Shown here: one piece after another, positions 44,445 through 57,697 of the stretch
How positions within the stretch are numbered: the stretch's first letter is position 1
How the letters are laid out: each line of letters begins with the position of its first letter
From: Strobilurus pachycystidiatus
Lineage: Eukaryota > Basidiomycota > Agaricomycetes > Agaricales > Physalacriaceae
DNA length: 64,000 nt
Assembly: GCA_019915135.1 (NCBI GenBank)
Contig: JAHLMK010000012.1
Span: 806,001-870,000 of the forward strand
Direction of reading: 5' to 3'
Made by a program: the position numbers and the translations under genes
Notes under the pieces: generated by a model
What the model was told of the DNA's origin: nothing
Database searches by the model: none
What the model saw: only the letters and a program-made list of their open reading frames with translations

Positions 44445-47400
44445 ATGGACGGATCCATTTTAGTGGCGGCTCAGCTGTCCTCGTTGTATGTCCCTGCGCA
44501 GGCACATTACGTCCAGGTGTCTACAAGGAAACCCACTGACTTCTACGCCTCGCCGGATGCCACCACACCCGCGGAACATGCGATATACTCGACTGTATTG
44601 CAGTCAACCCAAGCCGGCACATTTCTACTACGCGTCATCCATGAGGGCTCAATCTTGGAGTTGATATCTCTCTCCATGGACATTCAGCCCATCCGCTTTG
44701 TACTCCAGTCGGCCGTCTTGTCTGCACCGGGCCTTTTCCTCTGGGAGGATCAAGAAATACACATAATAGCCCTCACTCAGTCGGGTTCCCTTCACCGTAT
44801 GATCGTGCCCTTGGACGAAACCCAGGACTTGTGGAAGAAAGAGCTCAACAATATATCCACGCGCGAATACGTTGTTAAGGCTTTCCCAGACGGTGTTAAA
44901 GGCGTTGTCTACGCGCATGGGACACACTGCGTGGCTGTCGGGCTTCCCAATGGCGCATTGTTGAGGTTGGACACGGAATATGTGGGCTCATCTGGCACTG
45001 AAGGTGAGCCTCAATCACTTGTGTCGCTCGCCTTTTGCTCACATTAAACAGAGAATTGGACTGAAACACTTTCCCATCCTGGATCCTTCCTCTCATCATT
45101 TACGTCTTTCCTCTCTACGTCTACCTCGGAAGGCTCCGAAATCCTCTCCATTGCGAGTCACCCATGGCCTACTGACGTCGCCGCCCTCTGGACACTCTCA
45201 AGAGACCGCGTTCTTCGTTTTTGGCAGCCTAAAACTGGATGCGTTTTCTCCAAGACGCTCTCCATCGCGCCCGGAAGAGAAGTTACTCCATCCCCAAATT
45301 CATCTATCAATGGTAGCAAGCCGCAGGTACTTCTCTTGCCGACCACGCAATCCTCCATACGCGTCTTCAGCTCCAACAATGGCGAAGACCTCTACGTCCT
45401 CGTTTTCATACCGACACCTTCTCTCGCATCATCCGGTGGAAATTTCTACCTCTTCCACGTCCAGTATAACGCAGATCGAATGACCGAGGTAGGATTCATA
45501 CCCACCTCAGCTGAAACCTCGCTGTGCCATCTCCAAGATTTCATGATTTCGGGGGATGCGTTGTATACTCTATGGGATCACCAGGGACAATCGGCAGTCG
45601 AATGGACTGCCTTGAGCTTTAGCCCCACTTCTGTTGGCCCCCCACTATGGAAACGCGTGCGGTATCCTCTGCAAACAGAGCTGACACCGGCTTACCTGGA
45701 GGAAGTTCTTTTGGCCCCTGGCTCTCTGACCGAAAAGTTCTTCGACGTCACCATGCGACCAGGGATGTTTTCACCGTTGACTCTGCGTCTCGCCGTGGAG
45801 AGTTACACCGCCAACGCTCTCAATTCTCCTGGTCCCCATCCACCTCAGCTAGTGGCCGCGTACTCCAACATTGGGGAACATATCGCCGCTATAGTGGGAT
45901 GTGCAGTCGTCCTTCAACGGGACCCCCATACAGGCGCTTTGCTTTATAACGAGTATTGGAACGCACTGAAGCGTGACTGGGAAGGTTTCATCGCTCGATG
46001 CCGCGAGATCGAACGCAGCGCTCGTGGTCCTCTCGCTCTTGGGAAGCACGACAAAAGCGTCGCTGTCATAGAGCGAGAGCGCGTTGCCGCTATCGTCTCA
46101 GAGGACCTCCCGATATTCCTTCACACTGCCCTTGTGAACGGACAATCGCTAGTCAACCCCCACTATCAGCTCTTCACTCTTCTGTGGACTATCCGTTCAG
46201 ACCTCACTCCTCAGGCTATTATGAACTTGGAGAACTGTCTGGTGGATATTTTGCACCAGGACCTCGCCTTTGCGTTGGCGGATATCATACAAGACCAAGT
46301 TAAAGCTTTGAAGTTCCAAGAGACTTTCAAGGAAGGCTCGCTCAGCTGGCTAACCGGCCGCGTGGCGGCTCTGCCCGACATTGCTGATTGCATGCGCACT
46401 GCATTGGATGTCATCGGCGGCTTGGATGTGGTTAAGGCGGAGAGGGAGGAAGAGACGCTAGCCACTATCTCCGCGCCACGTTCCGAGTGGTGGCGCGCAA
46501 TCACGGCCGACTACGCGATCGCCACTGCGAATGCACGATATGAATTGTGCTTCGGGCTCATCTTGCTGCTGTTCTTCCTGGCCAATGACCTAAAGCAGTG
46601 GAACCCCGCGCTTCTGGGCGAAATCTTCGCCGTCTTTCGAGGGACCGCTGTGATGCGTTATGTCGTCCGACAGCAGGCCCATCACACGTCGCAGTCTGCT
46701 GTTCAGGATGCTTCGGCTTCGGAGGACGTGGTCTCCCTCATGGAGAATATGCATGTAACACGAATTCCTGGCCAACTCGGCGAACCGGTGTCGTTGGTCC
46801 ACCGGCTCGTGCACTACTACGCACATAACAAGCACGATGTCCACATCGCTGCTCATGAATTCTGGGACAGCGCTGGTTGGCTACAGTCGGTTTCTCCGTC
46901 TTTCGCAGCCAGGCTCGAGGTCAGCTTTTGCGAAAAACTGCGGCAATTAGGTTATTTCCAAGCGTCTCGTGAAATTCTGTCATGGCTTCCTAAAACTCCT
47001 GCCGTCACTTACGTGCTTGCGCGCTTACATATAAATATTGGCCGTGCAGATGACGCCGCCCCTCTGTTACAGAGACTGGCAGGTAGCCTCGGTGAGTCGT
47101 GGTGCATCGCTCTAACTCAAAATCCTTATTATTGTCATAGGTCCCCATCAGCAGTTATCGAGCGATGACAAGGTTGCCCTATCGGCTGTATTAACGGAGG
47201 TGGACCTGAGTGATGACCCCTTCTTCTTCTATCTGCATGTGGCAGCTCTATTCCGGGCCAAGACGCTCATCTATCAAGAAACCGTGTTTACCGAGCATGC
47301 CATCTCTGTTGCACCTCCAGAGTATGACTCCACCACACTATGGGCCACGGTCATCAAAGGATACACCGACCTTGGGCTATACGATGATGCATATGCCGCC

Positions 47401-48989
47401 TGGACGGTGTGCCCGAGTGAAAAGCAGTCAGTGGTTGGTTTGGCTAATCCGTTCGAAGCATGCTGACTACTTCATCGATAGGAAACGGGAAAGCACGTCA
47501 CATCTTGTCTACCAGATGTGTGAGGGTAATGCCGCTCAAACCTTGATGAGGTATAACTTCACTGGCTTCGCTGACGAGGTGGAAGACTGCCTGGCCTTCA
47601 AGGTCCGCAACGCAGACCCTCGAACACGTCCAAATTACCCTCGAATTTTGTACGGGTGGTATACAAATCGCGGCGATCATAGGAATGGTGCGTCGGTCTC
47701 CGCATGGCGTCACTGTCCGTGGCACCCAACTAAAACGGTTTATAGCTGCCTTGACTATGTATCAGCGGGCGCGCAAGTTACGAGAGTTGATAGATACCTC
47801 CTCTGAGCTCTCCCTCATTACGGAGACTACAGAAGCCTATCTGATTGCCTTGAATTCTCTGTCATTGGCAGACCCCAAAACCGCTTGGTTTATCTTACCG
47901 GGGTCTGGCGACGTCGAGCACGAAGTAGGTGATGCTGTATATCCTTGTGACAAGTCTAGGCTAACATACTGATATTAGCCGAGGAAGCGACAAAAGCTGA
48001 GAAAGATACCAGAAGATCGGCTGACTCCTGGAAAATTCGAAAATGAAGTCGTCCACATTGAAGATATTCAATACGAGTACGCTTTACTCACGGCGCAGCT
48101 GGACATTCACGTTCGCCATCCTTCTCCCGGTCAGTGGCATTTTGCCATGATGGGTGGTGTATCACTTAACTAATGCCTCGTGCAGATTTCCCTCTGCCAC
48201 CGTCTTCGATCGTTTTGAGGTTGACCGAACTGAATTGCTTTGATCGTGCGCTCTCGACTGCACGGATCCTGAAGGTGGACATGTCGGACACATTCACTCG
48301 TTTGACCTTGCAATGCCTGCGTATGTCCCGCCAGTCGGATTTCGCGCTGTAAGTGGAACCGTGTGTGTCCTTGGGGATATGTATTCATCCGTATCTCAGT
48401 GAGGATGGCCTAGATTGGTTATTGACCGACAAGGTATCTTCCTGGTCGGGGACCATGTCAGACAAGGCGTGGCGCTATCTACGACAAGCTCTCGGGTTCC
48501 ATGACGGTGCTGAGACGGACTACCGCTATTCTAAAACGGTTCTCGAAACTATCATGCAGCATCAAAAGGCACCTCCGCCTCCCTGGCTGATATATTCTCT
48601 GGAGGTGGGTGGTGATTTACCAACTATCAAACTTGTCTGATGTTCAACGTTCAACACCCAGACTCATCATCACGAATTCCTCATTCGCATCAACTTACGT
48701 TACGGAAATATTCCCGGTGCGATTGAACATACCCTATCGCTGATTCGCAAGGTAGCTTTCTGTTCTGTCAAGGGACGTATCGTTCTCAAAAACTACACAG
48801 GAGGAAGCTCGTCTGGCTCGCGAACCACCTAAGAATGCAGGGTCGACGTGGTTGCCGTACGCCACAATTGATCAAGTCCTAATCGTGGCAGCGGAACAGG
48901 ACGGTGTGCAGTCGCAATTGGGTCAGCTGAGAACGGAAATTTCAGCGCGTATGAAGCGTGTAGAAAAGCTGAGCAATTTCGCTCGGTAA
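44445..48989 (+). CDS. NUP160: Nucleoporin Nup160/Nup120
   Basis: Scaffold subunit of the Y-complex (Nup84/Nup107 complex) of the nuclear pore. ATG at 44445 (MDGSILVAAQLSSLYVPAQA). The N-terminal half reads as beta-propeller strands: IIALTQSGSLHRMIVPLDE, HCVAVGLPNGALLRLDTEYV, LSIASHPWPTDVAALWTLSR then DRVLRFWQPKTGC. A long helical domain follows (EEVLLAPGSLTEKFFDVTMR, LLYNEYWNALKRDWEGFIAR, DLPIFLHTALVNGQSLVNPH). The main exon is very long (45336-47097 open); further exons reach ARMKRVEKLSNFAR-stop at 48987-48989. The propeller phrase WTLSRDRVLRFW and the helical order match fungal Nup120/Nup160. 3' exon edges after 47090 are approximate. Confidence 0.88.
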
Positions 48990-49283
48990 CGGCGTCCTTC
49001 CGAGTACATATCTGTCTGTCTGTATATCTGCTAGTAGTGTATTCTAGAATTCTAAATTTCACACCCGTCCAAGGTTCGAGCAAACAAGAGCTTCGAATTA
49101 GAGACATATATCTATGGCTACAGCGAGTGGGGCTGCGAACAGCGTACGAAGGGAATAGGGACTGGTAGTACTGGTAGTACATATACAGGTTTAAATATCC
49201 CGGGGAAGATAGCAGGTATAAGATGTAAACAAAACAAGCAACAGCGACACAGAGATGCAAAATAGAAAAAGCATAGGCCGTGG
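48990..49283. other. Short spacer between convergent genes
   Basis: 294 bp between the 3' ends of the NUP160 and Zn2Cys6 genes. It must carry both polyadenylation regions; AT-rich, no gene. Confidence 0.6.
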
Positions 49284-52105
49284 TCATGATGCATGCGAAT
49301 GTGAATGTCGAGATGTAGATGTCGGCACACCTCCCATACCATCCACAAAAAGCTGCGTCCATTCCCCTTGCCCAAACCCCACCGCCGCGCTCCACATTGC
49401 CGGGTCGTCAACTGGGGCGCTGTAGCTGTATCTCGAATTGTCGCCGTAAATCTGCTGCTGCTGCGCTATGATGTACGGGTCAGGTTGGTACGTCGTCGGT
49501 GTTGAGAGAGCGTGACTATGATTCGAGACTGCGGAGGGCGAGAGCTGCATACTGGGAGACTGCGTGATGGAGGGCATTGAGGGCATTGACGGGGGCATTT
49601 GACCTATGTATGGCGTCGCAAGTGGGTTGGGTGTCTGTGCGGGCATCTCATAGCCGCCACCATGGGGTATTCTGGCCATGCCCATCGGGGGGCTTACGGA
49701 AGCCGTAGCGGGGGAGTCAGCAGAGCCACGACCACTCGACGACTCGCCGTACCGCCGAGTTGCGTGCGAATCGTGGTAGGGAAAAGCGAGCTTGCGGATA
49801 GTGCTATATATCGAGTTCCGTTTCTTGGACTTTTCCTCCGCCGTCAGATGACTGAGGTCACCCGAGTATAGCGGCGCGATAGCGTGCAGAATTTCGAAGC
49901 CCTTGTCGGCGACGGAGCTTCCACGAGCTTGCTCAAGAGTGCTCATGGCTTTCCGTATGCTTTGTCGAAACAATGAAGCGCCTGGCTGCTCGGGATTCGC
50001 TATCAGTTGAAACGAGAAGAACATCGCTGCCGAAAAACAATGGGTAGGGCCCCAGTTCATGTGCCCTGGGACAGCGAGAGAAGAATTCGCCAAAAAGTCT
50101 GGTCTTGATTGGCCAACCATCGTTATCAGCTTGTCGGCAGCACCCACAGCAATCTCCAAGCTCCCAGCAGTCTTTTGGGCATCTATGCCCAACGTTCTTG
50201 ATGGAGACCCGTGTGCGTGGGCGGCGTAAGGGCGATGGAGACTGAAACGAATGTGATAGAATGATGTCCGTATTATGATGCTTTGAACACCCTGCCGACG
50301 CATCGCTGTGTTTGGGGATGCAAGATTACGCGCAACTCGGTACTCGTCTAGATCAAGTTCGTGCGGAAGATTCTCCATCCACTGGCTGAGCGCTCGGTCG
50401 TTCGCCTGGACGTTGTCGTACCGTACAGGACGAACAGAGACCGCGTCATCCATAATGTCCCCAAGGATGTGAGCCAGTCGAAAGAGCGCGATGTTAGGAA
50501 GATAGAGGCGGCCTGTTTTGTCGACGGCAGGGTCGCAATATGAGGGCAGTTCAGTATCGAAATGATGTGTCGCAATGCTGAGAGGTCGCCCAAACATAAA
50601 AGCTTGCCATCTGAATCTAGGTCAAGACCACAATAGAATCCAATCAAAAAATTTCACCGACCGTTCTAATAGTATTATGTGCCACCACGCCCATCTCCGC
50701 CGCTCGGCAGTATCCCGATGAATGTTGAACTTGCCCGGATCTCGGTGCAGACCCAACGCAGTACCTATGGACACAAGCTCCCCACGGACAGTCCAAATGA
50801 GCTCAGTATCGGACTTGGACAGTGTGAGGTAGTGTGACTGAATGAGGAGTAACTCGACGAGCTCTATCGAGTATTTTTTGGTTTCGGCGTGTTTCCGTTG
50901 TAGGGCCGTACGCGATACTTCGAAGAACTTATTGCCCTGTTCCTCGTGGCTTCCGGTGAAGGATTCCACGAGCGGATGATGTAAGGGCAAATAGTGCACT
51001 GCTACGGCCATAATGACACTCGCGGTTGACAGAACGACTCGATCCGCAGAGTTCCCGCTTTTAAAGCGGGCCCATTGAGCATTGAAGCCCTGCTCGTTGA
51101 CGTGGCGGTATATCCAGTTGCAGTATTCAAAGTAGAAGGATAGCAGGCCGTCAATGACGTCGAGGGAGGGAAGCATGCCAAGGAGGTCGCTGTCGTACTC
51201 TGGTGGTAGAGCCGGAAAGTCTTCCATAGTTCCGTCGACACTTCCGTGCCGACTGTCTGCAGTATCAGATTCTGCGGGGGCGCCATCCTGTAAGATGGTA
51301 TCAATACAGAGCGTAAGATGATAGTACAGAGGCTTGCCCCAAGAAGATGCAGCGCCGCACTTGTCGGACCAGCGTAAAGACCGCCTAGGTTTGCACTGGC
51401 GAGCATTCCGGGTGTGTTCTCGGCGACTTCTGGCTCTGCGTGCTCCTTCTTTGGCAAGAATTGCGGCGGGGCTGGGTCGGCCTGTCTCCGTGGTGTCACA
51501 GTCGGCGGGCGCGAAGACGGATAGACATATGTTTCTAGAAGATTTATCGAATGTCGTATTCGAGCAAATTCCTGTGCTGGATCGACGCGTGGATGCACGC
51601 TGCGGGGTGGGATTCGCGAGGATGGGGGAGGCGATAAAAGAAACAAGGTGGTATGCACATGATTAGCACAGAGGACATAGGCAAGCAGTCAACGCACTGC
51701 TGTTCATCTCCGCGGACAGAGTCACTTCTCTCTTGACCTCGCGCATCCGCATAGCACATCGCAGCAGTTCCTGTGCGGCCCCGTCAGTGCGCGCTGTGGG
51801 CCGGAACACACAACGGCGAGTACGCACCACGTAGAACACACGACGAACACGGTCGACTCCTGCATGGCGCACCCGTTCAGCACGACCGCATCGATGTCTC
51901 GGAATGAAACGCACCTGTCGCATTTGAGCTTGCTATTCCGACACGGCTCACAGTTGATTGCTTTTCGCGCGCGTTTTTGCGGTCTGGCATCGCCATTCGT
52001 CTCGCCAGGCTGCGGCGACGATCGCGTGCGGATGGTGGATGTGGTCGCGGCCCGGGACGGCTTGGGCCGCGGAGGCCCAGCTGGGGAAGGGAGCTCTTCT
52101 GGCAT
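49284..52105 (-). CDS. Zn(II)2Cys6 fungal transcription factor
   Basis: ATG at 52103-52105 (MPEELPSPAGPPRPKPSRAA); the frame is open further upstream but without an ATG. Basic lead PQKRARKA then INCEPCRNSKLKCDRSRPCS and SCVLR, a binuclear zinc cluster split by two introns. The middle region is the fungal-specific transcription factor domain: LLSFYFEYCNWIYRHVNEQG, LVELLLIQSHYLTLSKSDTE, VSIGTALGLHRDPGKFNI, RRRWAWWHIILLERWQAFMF then GRPLSIATHHFDTELP. The C-terminus is Ser/Pro/Tyr/Gln-rich. The motif WWHI-LER-GRP is usual for the family. Target genes unknown; there is no metabolic gene cluster nearby to suggest one. Some intron edges between 51200 and 51900 are uncertain, and the sixth cysteine is unusually far from the fifth in my model. 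Confidence 0.9.
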
Positions 52106-55001
52106 CGGCGGACTGTTTTGCGGAGTGTAGATCGGCGGGAGGGAGAAAGAGGGAAGCGGGAAGGGGGGCGGGAACGCCGTCGTGAGGAATGGGCGGGTGG
52201 CGGCGGCGGCGGCGACCACGGCGGCAACGGCAGGTAGGGCCAACGAAGCGTCCGTGCAAAGTGACGGTGTTGGTACAAAACTAAGCAGGAACACAGGGCC
52301 AGGATGTGGACTCGAGGACGATCGCACTCGCCATTTCCGTTTTTGATAAATCCGAATTATATAATTACCTCTGGAGGTAAAATATTGCCTCGAAATACGC
52401 CTCCGCTCCTGCTGCAAATCTACTCTTTCCACGCCCTCTTTTCAACCTCTCTTTACTCTCAAAGCCTCCTTGACATCGCTGTATTGCAATTTATTTCTAC
52501 AAGCTTTTCGGCCAGCCTTCCACCTGCACAAAGCGCCTCCAGGACTCCTCGGGGTCCCCATCATCTCGGGCTATAACTCGGTTCGCCGATCTTATTCCAC
52601 CGTTCTTGCGGTCTTTGCTTGAGTTGCCGGCAATATTCGTGTATTCGTACCAACCGTCACCCAAGTTGTGATCTCGTCATCAAAATCTCGACGCCACACA
52701 CAGACGGTGGGGACTGATTTGACGTGGACCGCATTGCTAGCCGTCTGTGAGGACATGGCAACCGGCGCTTTCCCGTCCTGTTCCTTGCTGTCTGACAGTC
52801 CAGTCCTTTCCTTCCGCACCGGGCCACTATGTCCCATGATTCAAGTCTCATAGTCTCATCCGTATTTATTACAGGTACTTAGGTACACTGAAGGCAAAAG
52901 AACTTGTCCGAGACTGGTGGGACATCCTGCCCACGTATGTTTTATTAGTACCTTACCTCTCTCCATTATTCTTGAAACACATGGATTGCTACCAAGGGTT
53001 GCTCGACCGGTGTGTACGATGGAAGAGGCATAGAACGTCAGCAGAATGGTCATACAACGCCGGTAAGTATTCAGATGTCGAGGGGAACATGTCTCGCGTC
53101 GAAGCAATGCAAATCCATAGAAGGCAAGTTTGCGAGTCGGAGTCCACTTCAGCGTAGTAGAGAGACATCTACGGAGCTTTGTGTGCACTTTGAGCTCGTC
53201 CGAAGGTTCGATGTCTTCAGGCTTCAGGTTAGTGATGTAACCGTACAAGTAGTAGCGTCCTTTAAATGAAATCAGAAACTTAGGATCGAGATAAGAAGGG
53301 CATACTCGTCTTCGCCACCACTAGTCGCGGAAACAGCTTTCGATACAGCCTAATCATCTCAGGCAAAGTCGCATTGGAGGAAGCGACCAACGGCGATCAT
53401 TCACGGACGGGTACGTTCCTCGTATAAGCGGAACATATCACAAACATCAGACATGTCTACTTCGCCCATAGCAGGAAGGAGATAGGTTACTGAGAGTCGT
53501 TGCTGCGTGGTACCGTACACCCAGAATAACCGAGTTCCGCAGAGCCCGCCAGTATCAGCATCCCGGCAAACTCGGAGCCTTTCATTCACAAGTCAGTGGT
53601 TAGCGCCAGTTCCAGAATGCCTTTAATGACAGAGGGAACTCGCCAATAGCCGCAGGGCCCTTAGGCGAATGGAAGAAACGCCAGGCTAGACAAGAAGAAT
53701 TAAACAGAGGCGGGACATGGTTCACGACGAGGTAAAGCTTCACATACCTTTAAATCCCCACGATGAAGACGCCGGTTGATATGATGCTGCTGTCCGGGGA
53801 CCAAACCACTTCTCGGGACGCGATGGCATGGGCTTTGCAGCGACGAACAAAGTTATTTTGATCGCTGTGGGGGCTAGGCAGGTTTGGCAATCAACCGGAG
53901 TCTTGACGGTCGGTGTTCAAGTTGTGTTCCTTACAGTGTCATACCTCCAGCACCAACATGGCCTCTTTCATACATACGCCATGTTGTTTTGAGGCCGGGC
54001 ATCATCGATGACCGTCGATCAGATGCAGACCCCCCCCCCAAAATGAGGATTCTCATGGTCAAGGACCTATCAGTGAATCTCATTCTTGCTAAATGAACGC
54101 AGAGGGTCAAGTTACGTTCCATGATCCAGATTGGTCGCGGATGTAATGCCATTCGCTCTCCGTACCAGAACACCGGGAATCATCTACGGGTTTTGTCGCG
54201 AATCAGATATTCATAGATCAGGCCACGCACCTTCAGAATGAAGGATGAGCCGGTGTGAGAACAGTGAGAGCATTCCGCATGTTCATCAGGATACGGGCCT
54301 TCCCAGAACGACGGGCATGACGCCACAGAAGCCGGACTACGCGTAGGTTCCCGAGATACATATTGTCAAGAGACCAGGACCAGTCAATGTCGAGGCAAGT
54401 TCCATCTCCGCGGAGATGGGAGCGCGGGGGGAGAGCGGACGAAAAAGCTGCCACTCTCGTACTTAGTCGTGTCCAGTCTCGAGCTACCAATGTCCTAAGA
54501 GGGCGGAAAGTATTCAGCCGTTCCCCCGTTTGTCGGTGCGACGCCACAGAGTAGGTGTGCGGAGCGCAAAAAAGCATAGCGGACCTTTGTATTAGACATT
54601 CTTTGTAGAGCTGGTTTACTTTATTGTCGATGAGGTGGAGTCGCTCCGTTTACGTTGGCGCCAGTGTGGTCGCGGAGTTGTACGCACGAGAGGCCTATTT
54701 CTTGAGCTTGCGGAGATAATTTCCGAATGCAAGATAGTTTCAATCCCAAGAGGATAAAGCCAGGGGGTCGCGTGCGTAAGCTCATCTGACAGAGTGTCTG
54801 AACTATTCGACGACCTTTCCACGAGTTTGAGAGTATTCATCCATTAAAGCTGGAGTCGACGCGAGCGGGGGGGGGGAGGACAAAAGTGAAACGTGATGTG
54901 AAAGGAACGGCGTGGAAGTCGATCGTAAATTCCAGAATAATTATTCAATTTATTTTCCCTACAGCTTGTCTCTGTACTCTACCTACTCAATTTAACCGAC
55001 G
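52106..55001. other. Long stretch without a clear gene; possible decayed gene near 52.85-53.6 kb
   Basis: The left end holds the promoter of the Zn2Cys6 gene. On the minus strand, 52856-53290 reads FLISFKGRYYLYGYITNLKP then EDIEPSDELKVHTKLRRCLS, which looks like real protein, and 53401-53589 is another open piece (LFWVYGTTQQRLSVTYLLPA). A third piece at 54233-54577 includes LDIDWSWSLDNMYLGNLRVV. I could not join these from an ATG and recognise no family, so an unannotated or decayed gene is likely. Homopolymer runs (C at about 54030, G at about 54870) are present. The right end is the STI1 promoter. Confidence 0.35.
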
Positions 55002-57154
55002 ATGGCTGACGTGCGTAGTACGTTTAAAGGCCCGCTGGAACAGCTCTAACTGACCATCTGTAGGCTCTGAAAGATCAGGGAAACAAGGCGTTCGCTGCAA
55101 AAGACTATGATAAAGCAATCGATCTATTCACGCAGGCCATTGCCATCGACCCCAAGAACCACGTCCTATACTCGAACCGCAGCGCGGCCAAAGCTGGCAA
55201 GAAGCAGTGGCCCGATGCGCTCGCTGATGCGGAGCAGGCAGGTCGTCAATTCGCCCCCACAGATCGCCATTAATTGCCTCTTAGTGCGTTGCTGTGAACC
55301 CAACTTGGTCCAAAGGCTATGCCAGGAAGGGCGCCGCTCTTCATGGTGCCAGAAGATACGATGAAGCTATTGCTGCATATGAGGATGGTCTGAAGCTAGA
55401 AGACAGCCCCGCGCTGCGCAAGGGCTTGAAGGAGGTTCAGGATGCCAAAGGCACGTAGCCTTGCTTTTCCGCGTGTGTCCCCTAATGAGTCGTCCATGCA
55501 GCCTCAGCAAACGACGGGCCCGATAGCATGGGCATGGGAAATATGTTCTCGGACCCGAATCTCCTGGGCAAACTGGCCTCGAACCCAAGAACCCAAAAGC
55601 ATCTCGCGGATCCTGCCTTCCTGCAAAAGGTATGTGTGCCCACATACCCTGTCAGTGGCGCAAAATACCGACATATCCTTCCAGATTCAATTGATTCAGC
55701 AGAATCCTCGCTTGGCCGAAAGCATGCTTTCCGGCGACCCGCGCATGATAGACGTGCTCGGCGCCTTAATGGGCATCGACATGCAGGGATTTAGTCGACC
55801 GGAGGGATCCGAGGACCTGCCAGAAGGTTTCACCCAGGCCGAGACCCCATCTTCCCCGCCGCCATCGGCGTCCACATCAAAACCAGCTGCTGCCCCACCT
55901 CCGCCTGCTGAGGAGGATGTGGAGATGGAAGAGACGGACTCTGAAGAAGCCAAGGCGAAGAGCGAAGCCGAAGACGCGAAGAAAGCTGGCAGTGAAGCTT
56001 ACAAGAAGCGTAACTTCGAGGAAGCTGCGAAGTTGTTCTCCAAGGCGTGGGATGTGTGGCCAAAGGATATCACTTTCTTGACTAACCTGGCGGGCAAGTA
56101 TAATCTTCTTGTGATAGTAATTCCCAGTACTAATTGGCATCTATAGCGGTGTACTTTGAGCAAGGCGAATACGACAAGGCCATTGAAACTTGCGAAAAGG
56201 CCGTCGACCAAGGTCGTTCGGTAAGCCTCCCCATCCATCTAACTCTTTCTTGTTTACCGACTAGCATCTAGATCCGGGCCGATTACAAGCTCATCGCGAA
56301 AGCCTATGGCCGGATAGGCACATCATACTCTAGAAAGGGCGATCTCCCCTCCGCTATCAAGTTCTACAACAAGTCGCTCACCGAACATCGCACGCCCGAC
56401 ATCTTGAATAAGCTGCGAGAAGCTGAGCGGGCAAAGGCCGACGCTGATCGCCAGGCTTACATTGACCCGGAGAAGAGCCACGCCGCAAGGGAGGAGGGCA
56501 ACACTCTCTTCAAGTCGGGTAGCTTTGCTGAGGCTGTGAAGCTGTATACGGAGAGCATCAAGCGTGACCCCAGCGACCCTCGTGGATACAACAACCGTGC
56601 GGCCGCGTACATGAAGCTTGTCGCGCTACCGGAGGCTCTGAAGGACGCGAACGAGGCCATCAAGATCGATCCTTCCTTTGGTATGCTCGCGCCACACTTA
56701 ATATGACGCGTCAATGTGCTTATTTCCTTTCCAGTCAAGGCCTACGTCCGCAAGTCGAACATCCTTTTCTCCATGCGTGACTACACGAAGGCGCTGGAGG
56801 CTGTCGAGGAGGCTCGCGAGCATGACACGGAGCGCAAGCACACATCCGAGATTGCGCAGCAGGATTTGAAGATCCAGCAGGCGCTCTACACGCAGCGTGG
56901 GTCGGAGACACAGGAGGAGACCTTGGAGCGGGCGATGCGGGATCCGGAAGTCGCCGTAAGTGTCGCTCTCAATCTTTGAATCGGCGCTTATGCTTACGCT
57001 CGGTTTGCAGAGCATTATGAACGACCCGGTGATGCAACAGATACTCCAACAGGCTCAGACGGATCCTCAGGCGCTGCAGGACCACATGAAGAACCCTACC
57101 GTCAAGGGCAAGATCCAGAAGTTGATCAACGCGGGCATTATCAGGACGCGGTAA
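55002..57154 (+). CDS. STI1: Hsp70/Hsp90 co-chaperone Sti1/Hop
   Basis: Cytosolic adaptor that passes clients from Hsp70 to Hsp90. A short first exon encodes MAD, then TPR1 (LKDQGNKAFAAKDYDKAIDL, NRSAAKAGKKQWPDALADAE), a DP1 domain (LASNPRTQKHLADPAFLQKI), an acidic linker (EEDVEMEETDSEEAKAKSE), TPR2A (GSEAYKKRNFEEAAKLFSKA), TPR2B (AREEGNTLFKSGSFAEAVKL, NNRAAAYMKLVALPEALKDA, VKAYVRKSNILFSM) and a C-terminal DP2 (DPVMQQILQQAQTDPQALQD). The carboxylate-clamp pattern (K..GN..F) is kept in TPR1 and TPR2B. It ends GIIRTR. Domain order and length are standard. About seven short introns. Confidence 0.95.
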
Positions 57155-57697
57155 GAGGGTAATAGATGTTTTCGTGCTTGTAAGTTACATATAGGAAAGT
57201 CAATTTAAGTGGTTGAAGTGATTGTTAGAGTAGGAAAAAATGGACGAGAGAAGGAAAATGAACAGTTGACCTGGGATTGACAGATCGACGTTACTTTTTG
57301 TGCATTCAAGTTCGAAGTTCACGACGTAGCCACTTGTGCTCGTAGAATATTCTATGGCGATATTGGGTAGGAAGTCAATGAACATATCTACGCGCCTTTC
57401 TAAGTTGACGTTGCTCAGAGTCACGATCGCTGATCGGAGACTTGTAAAATCAGGGGAGTCTCGCAGTGCAGGCCAGGCGTATGAAAGCGGGCAGTAATGA
57501 GAGGTGCCACTACGTAGTTTTGCTCTGATGAGCGTTTCGCAATACCTTCACTTACTTAGTACTGACATATCTTGCGCGCCATGAATTCATCATGATATGC
57601 ATGAATAACAATTTGATCGCATCTGCCGATCACATGTGTCTTCACACGCGTGATTCGTAGCTTTGCTTCCAACTTCCACTCGACTTTACAGCCGACC
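57155..57697. other. Intergenic stretch upstream of NTPase copy B
   Basis: 543 bp with no gene; the left part holds the STI1 3' end and the right part the copy B promoter. A short minus-strand frame at 57200-57424 has no known motif. Confidence 0.5.

Noticed and set aside
52106..52432. N-terminal extension of the Zn2Cys6 factor
   Set aside because: It would begin at a GTG and is low complexity; the ATG at 52105 lies just before the zinc cluster.
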